Assembly: GCA_035525365.1 (NCBI GenBank)
Contig: DATLEK010000079.1
Coordinates: 1 to 41,051, forward strand
Source of the DNA: GCA-2861595 sp035525365
Lineage (GTDB): Bacteria; Actinomycetota; Acidimicrobiia; Acidimicrobiales; GCA-2861595
DNA: 41,051 bases
Direction of reading: 5' to 3'
Numbering within the stretch: the stretch's first letter is position 1; each line of letters starts with the position of its first letter. The notes beneath the pieces were generated by a model. The model worked only from the letters and a program-made list of their open reading frames with translations, did not search any database and was not told the origin of the DNA. The translations under genes and the position numbers were made by a program. Below are positions 30,904 through 38,603 of the stretch, piece after piece.

Positions 30904-31509
30904 TCAAGGATTCTTTACCGCTGTCAAAAAGCATTCGACTTCGACGAACCCTCCAACCAAATGACCCCAGTACGACTCCATTCGCTGCTGACTTGTATGC
31001 GTGCGGTTCGCAGCCCGCTCAAGAGCGCGAGATAAGAGCCCGTCGTCGTTGCGCCGACGTACGCGGACGGAATTAACGCGGAAGTCAAAGCGATCTGCGT
31101 AGTTACCGAACTGGGTGCTGTCGAAATATCTAAATGAGTTGATCGAGTAGGCGCGTCTGTGCGTGGGGTCGCCCCAGGTAGCCGAGAGGCTTGAAAGATG
31201 TGGGGTTGCGAGGAGCAACGCACCGCCGTGGCGCAGGACCCGCCACGCTTCCTCGAGAAAGTCGAGCGAGGCCGGCATGTGCTCCAGCACGTTACTGGCG
31301 CGAACTCCATCGAACACGTTGTCAGGAAAGGGAAGCCCGATCGACGCATCGGCTTGCGCGTGGACGCCGGGCACAGCTCGTAGGTCCACTGCAACGCCGT
31401 GAGGAAACGGGTGGGCACCAATCCCGACGTCTAAGATTCGCGGCTGAAGCGCACCGAATTGGGGGTACCTCGCCGTCATTTCAGGACGCATTCGCTCTCC
31501 GATCGGCAC
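30904..31509 (-). CDS. Class I SAM-dependent methyltransferase
   Basis: A 201-residue methyltransferase of the type 11 fold: RILDVGIGAHPFPHGVAVDL as motif I, ADASIGLPFPDNVFDGVRAS then NVLEHMPASLDFLEEAWRVL, and HGGALLLATPHLSSL as the later strand. The region DPTHRRAYSINSFRYF is seen in methyltransferases acting on glycan precursors. It overlaps the flippase gene (start GTG 31509; ATG 31491 with GGAGAG upstream is an alternative). The substrate is unknown; a sugar or lipid-linked glycan is likely from context. Confidence 0.83.
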   Translation of the reverse strand: MPIGERMRPEMTARYPQFGALQPRILDVGIGAHPFPHGVAVDLRAVPGVHAQADASIGLPFPDNVFDGVRASNVLEHMPASLDFLEEAWRVLRHGGALLLATPHLSSLSATWGDPTHRRAYSINSFRYFDSTQFGNYADRFDFRVNSVRVRRRNDDGLLSRALERAANRTHTSQQRMESYWGHLVGGFVEVECFLTAVKNP

Positions 31510-32713
31510 GGTGTGTCATAAGCAACAATGCAAAGAGAGTTGTAACGTATGAGGCCAAAGAGACCCATGCAGCTCCGGCGATTCCAAAAGCCTTCACAGC
31601 CGGAATAATACCGAAAGCCGTGATCAACAAGCCGAGAAGCTGCGCCACTGTCGGCTGGCTCGGGCGGTTCCGGCCGCGAGATACGGCGCTTCCGACCTCG
31701 ATAAGCGCCAGTACCGCAGCAGCCGGAAACAGAATGGCGGTCGCCGTCGTGGCCCCGCGATACGAATTGCCCAGGGCAATCGCAACGAGTGGCCGGGCTA
31801 ACAGTGCCCCGGCGAGTCCGGTAAGCAAGCAGATGGCGGCGCTCTGCCGATAGTAATGCCAGGTGGCGGCTTGTTGGGCACTCGTGGAAAGCGCGGGCAA
31901 TCGAGAAGACGCGCTTGCTGCGATCGCACGACCAAACGGCAAAAGTATCGCTGACAGAGCAACTGCGGACGCGTAGAGCCCGACCGAAACACTCGGTAAG
32001 ACGATGGTCATGATCGCGATATCCAGATAGCGATTCGAGCTCGACAAGACTCCTGTTACGGCCGTGCGCACGCCGTAACTCAACAACCGCCTGCCTGCGA
32101 TTGGGACTGAGGCCGAGAATCGGTCAACCGAGGCGAGCTTCGCGGCGGCGATGACGGTTCCCCCAAGCGACCCTATGCCGTATCCAATGAGGACTGGACC
32201 TGCCCTCGGCGCAACGAGAGCGGCTGTCAGTCCTGCTATCGGTGGCAAAAGAGCGCACGCCGTACGCGCCTGGTTCCAGTCCCGAAGGCGCCCCAGTCCG
32301 AGCAGTTCGGCGAGCCGATAGCTTGATATAAAGGCAAGCGGCAGCGTAAGGGCGTACAAGATGCCGAGCACCTGAAGTTGGCTGGGCAAAAGCGTAAAAA
32401 TTAGAGCGCCAAATAACGAGGTCGCAGCAACCTGTCGGCGTAGGAGCCAATCGGCCGCGGCACGAGTAGGTGGATAGGGGTCGCCCTTGGCCAGATAATA
32501 GGTCAGGCTGAACGCAATCCCCAAGGAGCCGACCTCTGCAAGCAAAGCCCACCACGCGAGGACACCACTAACGGAGCCCCGAGCGCTGGGTCCGATTAGA
32601 CGCGCGGTCGCGATCGCAAAAATAGCTGTCAGCGCGAGAGCAAAATAGTTGTAAAGCGCAATACGGACGCCCGACCGGCGGCTCAAGGTCGCCAGAAAAG
32701 ACGAAAAGCTCAT
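31481..32713 (-). CDS. Wzx-like polysaccharide flippase
   Basis: A 410-residue integral membrane protein of the MATE-like polysaccharide transporter superfamily, with about 12 hydrophobic segments. Typical pieces are ALYNYFALALTAIFAIATAR, GSLGIAFSLTYYLAKGDPYP, SSNRYLDIAIMTIVLPSVSV and FGIAGAAWVSLASYVTTLFA. Flippases move undecaprenyl-linked repeat units to the outer face of the membrane for polymerisation. The family is poorly conserved in sequence, so the call rests on topology and context. It overlaps the methyltransferase gene downstream and the CgeB-like gene upstream (4 bases). Confidence 0.82.
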   Translation of the reverse strand: MSFSSFLATLSRRSGVRIALYNYFALALTAIFAIATARLIGPSARGSVSGVLAWWALLAEVGSLGIAFSLTYYLAKGDPYPPTRAAADWLLRRQVAATSLFGALIFTLLPSQLQVLGILYALTLPLAFISSYRLAELLGLGRLRDWNQARTACALLPPIAGLTAALVAPRAGPVLIGYGIGSLGGTVIAAAKLASVDRFSASVPIAGRRLLSYGVRTAVTGVLSSSNRYLDIAIMTIVLPSVSVGLYASAVALSAILLPFGRAIAASASSRLPALSTSAQQAATWHYYRQSAAICLLTGLAGALLARPLVAIALGNSYRGATTATAILFPAAAVLALIEVGSAVSRGRNRPSQPTVAQLLGLLITAFGIIPAVKAFGIAGAAWVSLASYVTTLFALLLMTHRADRRANAS

Positions 32714-33705
32714 CGAAGACCACTTAGGGCATCCAGGACCCGCCGAGCTTCAGAAGAGTGATCGTACCCTGAGCTGCTCGCGCGCCGGCGGCCGGCCTCT
32801 GCAACGCGCTGCGAAGCGGCCTCATTGCGAAGGCAAAAGGAGGCTATATCGCCAAGCTCATCCACGTCGCTGAAGAAAAAAGACTCCTCAGTGTCGATAT
32901 ACATGTCCTCGTGCTCCGGAGTCCGCTCAGCAACCAGCAACCCCCCGCATGCGGGAATTTCTACCGATCGACATGTGTGCTGATCGCGTGATTGGCGAGC
33001 TAGGAGACCGAGAGAGATCCGCGCCTCCCCCACCACCCGAGCGTACTCGGCTTGGAGAGGCTGGTCGGGTGAGACGGCGGCACCAGAGCCCAGAAGAAGT
33101 TCGGGGAAGCCCGGCCCGACTGCGGAGACTGGGAACGCCCGCTCAGAAAGTCTGCGAAGAAGATCAACCCGGTCAGGGTCGGCGCGACCGATGAACTGTA
33201 TGACCGGTCTTGATAGCAATGAACTCGCTGTCGGCTTATGTATCGAGGGCTCATAGGAGAACCGGGACTTCACCACCTGCGCTGCACCGGCAAGAAGAAG
33301 CTCCCCGACCATGACAGGCCGAGGGACAACATGTGCATCGTATGCAGAGATCGCGTTCCGAGATGGCGCGATTGAATAGCTAGAATTGAGCCAATCGTCT
33401 GAATGATACAGCACGAAGGGACAGGAGTGCGCCGCCCGCATCGTGGCAAGTTCGCCCGGCCCGAACTCAGTACCCGTGTCTATCCACAGTAGGTCGGGCT
33501 GGAATTCTCGAAGCGCCGCGCACGCGCGCGATAGTAGGCGTGGGCTTGCTGCGAGGCCGAGCTTGTGACGGAGCGAGCCCATTTTTGCAAGGCGCGGCCT
33601 TGAGTCGAGATAACGAACCCGTAAGCCGAGATTCTCAAAAGCCCGAAATCGCCAGACATTGTGATCAAAATGCGCCCCGATTCCGAGGATCTTGTTGAAT
33701 ATCAC
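32710..33705 (-). CDS. CgeB-like glycosyltransferase
   Basis: A 331-residue protein. The C-terminal half has the CgeB/Glyco_trans_1_2 pattern: EARISLGLLARQSRDQHTCR, SVEIPACGGLLVAERTPEHE and a following helix with EAGRRRASSSGYDHS. The N-terminal half includes LLWIDTGTEFGPGELATMRA and FVLYHSDDWLNSSYS. Members attach sugars to glycans or spore and surface structures. The gene overlaps its two neighbours by 4 bases each, showing a tight operon. Confidence 0.82.
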   Translation of the reverse strand: MIFNKILGIGAHFDHNVWRFRAFENLGLRVRYLDSRPRLAKMGSLRHKLGLAASPRLLSRACAALREFQPDLLWIDTGTEFGPGELATMRAAHSCPFVLYHSDDWLNSSYSIAPSRNAISAYDAHVVPRPVMVGELLLAGAAQVVKSRFSYEPSIHKPTASSLLSRPVIQFIGRADPDRVDLLRRLSERAFPVSAVGPGFPELLLGSGAAVSPDQPLQAEYARVVGEARISLGLLARQSRDQHTCRSVEIPACGGLLVAERTPEHEDMYIDTEESFFFSDVDELGDIASFCLRNEAASQRVAEAGRRRASSSGYDHSSEARRVLDALSGLR

Positions 33706-34568
33706 AGTGCGTTCCGGCTAAACCTTCGTTGAAGAGCCCGGCGACTGGCTAAGAAGCTTGTAACTAGGGCGTCGAACGCCAGATGGCCCAGATGCCGTAC
33801 CTGTCGTTGAAGTCGGCGGTCGCCTGATCGCAGGTGGGCCTGCCAATGAATAGCCCATACCTGCCTCTTGTGGGCCCACTCTGAGCCCGGAATCTGGCGA
33901 GGCTGAACCGTGCGACTAGGCAATGAAATCAGCGCCTCATTGACATAAGCGACCTTGTATACCTCAGCCACCTGAATCCACTTCGCAACGTCGGCAAAAA
34001 ATCCATGACGGACATCAAATAGTCCCAGAGCCGAATAAACGGCGGCGGGAACCATGACCGTACCCCACACCGGACTATCGAACCGCCACCGAGCAAAAAA
34101 CAACTCCGCGAGGGCTGAGCCGGGGAAACAAGGACCCAGCTTGACGTGCCAATCGTTTGCGATGGCTCCGCGGCGGTCGAGCCCATGATACCGATTGAAG
34201 ACCAGCCCAGCGCCGGGACACTCCTCGAGAGCGCTCACCCAGCGTGTGAGCAGTTGCGGAGAGTAAATGTCGCCATCATGAAGGTTGGCTATATACTTAC
34301 CCCTGCAAGCCGAAATCCCCATATTAAGATTGGCGGGCATCCCAACATTAACAGCTTGACGAATATATCGAAAACGGAAGTCTAGGGCGCAGAATTCCTC
34401 ACACAGTGGCCGCGTAAATGGGTCGGGCGAGGCATCGTCACAAATATATGCTTCGAAGTCGCCAAATGTTTGAGCGGTAAGCGAAGCTAGCGTACGACGG
34501 AGGTCGTCAGGTCTGTTGTACGTCACAAGGACGATGCTGACGAGCGGCATAGAAGACGGAGTTGGCAT
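33702..34568 (-). CDS. GT2-family glycosyltransferase
   Basis: A 288-residue GT-A enzyme: VSIVLVTYNRPDDLRRTLAS at the N-terminus, AYICDDASPDPFTRPLCEEF, GMPANLNMGISACRGKYIAN, and LHDGDIYSPQLLTRWVSALE with the D-x-D metal site in HDGD. The C-terminal part contains DVAKWIQVAEVYKVAYVNEA. Inverting transfer from a nucleotide sugar at the cytoplasmic membrane is expected. It is the first gene of the - strand run and divergent from fkbM with about 28 bases between them. ATG 34568 or ATG 34550 may be the start. Confidence 0.9.
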   Translation of the reverse strand: MPTPSSMPLVSIVLVTYNRPDDLRRTLASLTAQTFGDFEAYICDDASPDPFTRPLCEEFCALDFRFRYIRQAVNVGMPANLNMGISACRGKYIANLHDGDIYSPQLLTRWVSALEECPGAGLVFNRYHGLDRRGAIANDWHVKLGPCFPGSALAELFFARWRFDSPVWGTVMVPAAVYSALGLFDVRHGFFADVAKWIQVAEVYKVAYVNEALISLPSRTVQPRQIPGSEWAHKRQVWAIHWQAHLRSGDRRLQRQVRHLGHLAFDALVTSFLASRRALQRRFSRNAL

Positions 34569-34583
34569 AGCCAGCGCAGAGCG

Positions 34584-34596
34584 TACACTCCTGCCA
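34584..34596 (+). promoter_or_regulatory. -10 box of the + strand fkbM gene
   Basis: TACACT (34584-34589) stands seven bases before ATG 34597, with no Shine-Dalgarno, again suggesting a leaderless transcript. It fixes the start well inside a frame that is open farther upstream. Confidence 0.42.
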
Positions 34597-35520
34597 ATGA
34601 CGTCACAGATCTCGTTCTCTCAGTTGAGTCGGTCGGTCAGGGCCCTGCTGGGAGACCTTCATCACCTCATCTTTCTGAAACCGCGCGCTCGCGACTTTCT
34701 CAAGTTCGGGCTCGCGCTCGTAAGGCTTCGCGTTCGACCGGGGAATGCTCGATCATGGTCAGGCAAGCTGAACGAGATTCGACTTGGGAGCTCACGTCTC
34801 CTTTATCGGTGCACGTACGCAGATGTCGCCACAATCAAGGAGGTCTGGCTTGACCGTGCGTATGCCCTTCCGGTGGGTGCTCTGCCTGAGCACATTCTAG
34901 ATCTCGGCGGCCACATCGGTATTGCGGCAGTTTGGTTTCACTACCGGTACCCAGACGCCGTCATCGTGAGCGTCGAGCCGGATCCTGCTAACGCCGCCCT
35001 CGCCAGCGAAAACCGGACTCGAAACTCGTTGCGCGGCGCGTTGGTTGTGGCGGCCGTTGGCCAGAGCCGCGAGCCCCTTCTGGCTCTGCAGCGGAATGTA
35101 CCCTCCCACTCCATACGCACGGGCCACCTTGAAGGCTTAGTCGCCAACGACGTTACAGCCGTGGCGACGGTAACGCTTGGGCAACTTGTAGGACAGTTCT
35201 TCCCAGAGGGCGTGGACCTTCTGAAACTCGACGTAGAGGGAGCTGAGGAGGAAATCATTTCTTCCAGCCGGGAGATATTTCCGGCAATTCGAATGGTTCT
35301 CGCCGAGTTCCATCCGCCAGCGGTCGACCCAATCCACCTGATAGCAGTTCTCGTGTCTTGCGGATTTCTACACCAGATCCCCTCTGACACAGCCAATAAT
35401 CCCCTTCATCTCTTCACTCGCGAAGCCTTCGCGAGGGATGAGGAGATTGCCGGTGAGGCGGCGGCTTCTCCGGCGCAAAAAGCGACCGCTAGCACAACTG
35501 CGAGCACAACAGTGATTTGA
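34597..35520 (+). CDS. FkbM-family methyltransferase
   Basis: A 307-residue SAM methyltransferase, the only + strand gene in this part of the cluster. Motif I is HILDLGGHIGIAAVWFHYRY, followed by IVSVEPDPANAALASENRTR; the FkbM hallmark is VDLLKLDVEGAEEEIISSSR, then MVLAEFHPPAVDP. Its last 38 codons overlap the 3' end of the opposite-strand polymerase gene; this tail is Ala/Thr-rich and outside the FkbM domain, so the true product may have gained it by read-through into the neighbour. It is distinct from the other FkbM at 29636-30529. Confidence 0.88.
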   Translation: MTSQISFSQLSRSVRALLGDLHHLIFLKPRARDFLKFGLALVRLRVRPGNARSWSGKLNEIRLGSSRLLYRCTYADVATIKEVWLDRAYALPVGALPEHILDLGGHIGIAAVWFHYRYPDAVIVSVEPDPANAALASENRTRNSLRGALVVAAVGQSREPLLALQRNVPSHSIRTGHLEGLVANDVTAVATVTLGQLVGQFFPEGVDLLKLDVEGAEEEIISSSREIFPAIRMVLAEFHPPAVDPIHLIAVLVSCGFLHQIPSDTANNPLHLFTREAFARDEEIAGEAAASPAQKATASTTASTTVI

Positions 35521-37052
35521 TACGACTGCAACACGTCGTCAGAAAGTGACCGGACTGCGATCGCCAGAAGCGCTGGCAGTAATACGTAGTCGGCGAGCGT
35601 ACATGGCATTCGCCACGTACGCCAAGCATAGCGCCCGATACTTCCGAATATGAGGAAGAGGGCTCCGAGGCCGAAAAATCCAGCCTTCGCAAATATGTTG
35701 GGAATTGTGCCGGGATAGTGCAATGGATTGTCGAGGCCATACTTCGCCTCAAGATCCGGAGCTGGATTGACAAAGCCTTGGCCGATAAACGGGCTTCTAA
35801 ACCCGTGCTCCGTACCCGCGCGCCATCCATTTGAGCGGCGCACAAAGTCTGATGATTCCCAAGGCAGAAATGACTCGCTCACTCTGCCAGCAATGCGGCC
35901 CTTGCTCTCCGGATTCGCTGTGGCCAGAGTCTTCAGCGCATAGCTGACGCCTACCGCCAAAAATATTAGAAGAATAGCAACACGAACAGGGGTATAACGT
36001 TGGGGTCTCTTAGTGGGTCTTCGGCGAGAAACTTTCGAGCCAATGCCGCTCAGCACCACAACACATCCTGTGGCAAAGATTGCCCCGCGGCCGGGCGACA
36101 CCATGAGCGACATCCCGAGAAATAGCGTAGCCACCAGTCCAGTGTAGCGAGTAGCTCCTTCTCCCCGTAGATAGGACAATAGTGCAACGATAAATAGCAC
36201 GGGAAGGAGTCCTTCATCGATGATCCCAAGCTTAGAGAAGTATGTGTCCTTGAAGGACAGTACTGCTGCCTCGAACCCACTTACCGTGATCAGTCCGTAG
36301 GCCTGACCGAGAAGACCCAATGCTGCCCCGATGCTAGCCAAATTTACGGCTGCTGCTATGTCGCTAAACGCAAGGCGCCCTGAGCGCAACGCCCGGGCAA
36401 ACGGAACTGCAATGATAAGATAAAGACATGGACGGTATAGCTTGATCGCTAGAGAGACACCTCCAGTTTGAAGTTGCCAGGTGCGAAGCACTTCTAGAGC
36501 AAGAATGACCTGAAACGAGAGCAAGTATCCCAAGAACCGCCGTCCAGCGGCGTACGCGGAAAGTGGAAGGTGAGCAACAGTGAGTAGGGCCCAGGCAACT
36601 CCAATCAGACAAGTAGCATCGGCAGGTGAGACGTCGAAGCCGCCGACTGATAGGACAGGGTGCGCACTGAGGGTAAGTGGGGGCGCTGTCAGAACCACCT
36701 GCAATAGTGTGAGCAGAAATGCCACGCTCGGAGTTCGTACGAGAGTAAGAACTACGAACGCACCGATAGCGGCGAGGAGATATAGTTTTGGAAGCAAGAG
36801 GTACGAAAAAGTAAGGAAGAGTTCTGCGAGCACAAAAGCCGGTAACGATGCAGCAGGCGAACGTATCCCGCTAACGGCGACGGTGTTCAGCGTCCCGGGA
36901 CGCGGCGATTGCCGGACTTCACTAGGAAGCACAACTTGCCCGTCGCCAATAGACGCCCGTCCAGTCGATTGGTATGGTCGGCCCTTCGATGTCGTGCTTA
37001 GCTCTGTAGTCGTGGCCCGGCCTCCTGCAGGCCGGGATCGCGCCATAGTCAT
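35406..37052 (-). CDS. O-antigen ligase / polymerase-like membrane protein
   Basis: A 548-residue membrane protein. The first 60 or so residues are hydrophilic, then about 10-12 membrane segments follow (FVLAELFLTFSYLLLPKLYL; LLAAIGAFVVLTLVRTPSVA). A large loop near SSDFVRRSNGWRAGTEHGFR then PFIGQGFVNPAPD is the place of the Wzy_C/O-antigen ligase signature (G-W-x-x-G...G-x-G). Such proteins join or polymerise lipid-linked glycans outside the membrane. The hydrophilic N-terminus may be overlong: the start could lie farther inside the frame. It is convergent with, and overlaps by 115 bases, the fkbM gene. Confidence 0.82.
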   Translation of the reverse strand: MTMARSRPAGGRATTTELSTTSKGRPYQSTGRASIGDGQVVLPSEVRQSPRPGTLNTVAVSGIRSPAASLPAFVLAELFLTFSYLLLPKLYLLAAIGAFVVLTLVRTPSVAFLLTLLQVVLTAPPLTLSAHPVLSVGGFDVSPADATCLIGVAWALLTVAHLPLSAYAAGRRFLGYLLSFQVILALEVLRTWQLQTGGVSLAIKLYRPCLYLIIAVPFARALRSGRLAFSDIAAAVNLASIGAALGLLGQAYGLITVSGFEAAVLSFKDTYFSKLGIIDEGLLPVLFIVALLSYLRGEGATRYTGLVATLFLGMSLMVSPGRGAIFATGCVVVLSGIGSKVSRRRPTKRPQRYTPVRVAILLIFLAVGVSYALKTLATANPESKGRIAGRVSESFLPWESSDFVRRSNGWRAGTEHGFRSPFIGQGFVNPAPDLEAKYGLDNPLHYPGTIPNIFAKAGFFGLGALFLIFGSIGRYAWRTWRMPCTLADYVLLPALLAIAVRSLSDDVLQSYQITVVLAVVLAVAFCAGEAAASPAISSSLAKASRVKR

Positions 37053-37736
37053 CGATAATGGCGAAGCCCCCCGGCGAGAGCTTGGGATAGAGACTGGTCA
37101 AAACGTCCATGGTTGACCGGTACATATCGCCGTCTACGCCATGCACGGATAGCTCCGCGAAAAAAAAGTGCCCGCGAACCAGCCCCGAAGAAAACTTACC
37201 GGCCCATCAAGGCCATCGCGTCGGAAGTTGCCTTGGACTTGATCCAGTCCCACTGCGAGGAAGGTGTTAAGAGAATGGGTGTCTCCGATGTCGGCGCCAT
37301 GCTGTGGACGCGGCGACGGAAGGCCTGCAAATAAGGCTGCGGCCCATACCAGTCTATTGGTGATTCCGTAGGCTTTTAGCATGCCGCGCATGAAAATGGA
37401 GGCGCCGCCGCGTCATTCGCCGGCTTCGAGCAAGTCCACGGGGACGCCTTCGGCGATAACAGTTGTAATGGCTTCCGGGAGGTTGTCAAGGCGATGGAGG
37501 CCAATCATTGTCTCCGCGTTGGAGGGATAATCTCGGGCCCCCGTACGGTCGGGAGCATGAAACGGCCGGACGGTCATGAGTTGTAGGTCGCGCCGGCGGA
37601 GGGCCCGCTGAAGAGAGAGATAACTTGAGAGGTAGGGGCGGTTACGTGTTATGAGAGGGTAGTAGTTGTCGCCAAGATCGAACCGAGTCAGCGATCGCTT
37701 GAGTGGCTCGGGGTAGAGGTGGGTGGAGTCGGCCAT
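36922..37736 (-). pseudogene. TylF/MycF-type O-methyltransferase, broken
   Basis: Three consecutive - strand frames together rebuild a macrocin-O-methyltransferase-like protein of about 270 residues. 37736-37413 encodes the N-terminus (DYPSNAETMIGLHRLDNLPE, VPVDLLEAGE) and stops at TGA where the family has Trp in the W-R-G-G motif; the next codons in the same frame give RGGASIFMRGMLKAYGITNR. Around 37157-37164, a run of eight T (on the coding strand) shifts the frame, and the C-terminus continues in the other frame (VDGDMYRSTMDVLTSLYPKL; VPIDWTGVYWRR in the family, IPIDWTGVYWRR here). Two independent lesions mean it is not functional as read. TylF-like enzymes methylate sugar hydroxyls. Confidence 0.85.
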
Positions 37737-37877
37737 GTCTTTTGGGCCTCCGGGTTGCCGCTACTGCCTGGAAGAGAAGAATAGTGTAGGGAATGCTATG
37801 CGACGGCTGAGTAGCCATGTCGACGTGAGCATCCCAGTTCAACGGACATCTGCGCTGGAGGTGGCAACACCATATCG

Positions 37878-38576
37878 ATGGCCAAGACGCAGAGGCGTGC
37901 GCCGAGCAGCTATCAGGAGGAGCAGGTGAGGCTACGGTACGAGGTTGAGCCAGAGATCCTCGAGTTCGCCGGCTTTTCTGGCAGTTCCTGCCGGACTCGA
38001 CGTGCTCGGGAGCGGTGAGGGAGCGGGGGCGGACCCCTTCCGCTGGATGCGGGCGGCGGCGCGAGTCACTGGTATCGACCTCACGGAGCGGGCAGCGCTT
38101 GCTGGCGAACTTGTCCGGGCTGAGGGCTTGATGCGGACTTGCGAGTCGCCGATGCAGAAGCGATGCCCTTCGACGACCACTTCGACCTCGTGTACTCCCG
38201 GGGAGTGCTCCATCACACGCCGGATGTCCCCCAGGCCTTCCGCGAGGCCATCCGGGTCCTGAAACCTGGTGGCCGGCTCAAAGTAATGGTGTACCACCGC
38301 CGCTCTTGGGTGGCGCTTGCTGCGTGGGTTCGTTTCTGCCTGCTGCGGGGGCGGCCGCTGGCGTCGCTTTGCAAGGCAGTCAGCCATGTCGAAAGCCCGG
38401 GAACTCAGGCGTTTACGAGGACCGAGGCCGAGATGCTCCTGGTGGGTCTGGAGGGAGTCGAGATCCGGTCGGTGCTAACCCACTGGGACCGGAAATGGGC
38501 GCCGGGCATATCGAGGTTGATCGGCGACAGGGCGGGGTGGTTTCTCCTCCTCGAAGGGACGAAGCCGGCCGTGTGA
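37878..38576 (+). pseudogene. Class I SAM methyltransferase, frameshifted
   Basis: Pieces of one methyltransferase lie in different + strand frames. 37878 onward gives MAKTQRRAPSSYQEEQVRLR and YEVEPEILEFAGF; then another frame has GLDVLGSGEGAGADPFRWMR and VTGIDLTERAALAGELVRAE; then, after a one-base loss near 38130, RVADAEAMPFDDHFDLVYSR, GVLHHTPDVPQAFREAIRVL and KPGGRLKVMVYHRRS through to the stop. At least two frame breaks disable it. ATG 37878 is the likely original start. It diverges from the TylF pseudogene. Confidence 0.82.
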
Positions 38577-38603
38577 ACGAGCGTCGGCCGGAGGCGCGGG
38601 GTG

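Noticed and set aside
37413..37415. TGA read as Trp throughout the genome (altered genetic code)
   Set aside because: TGA is the natural stop of many intact genes here, such as aroK, aroB and both vapB genes, so a general reassignment is not supported.
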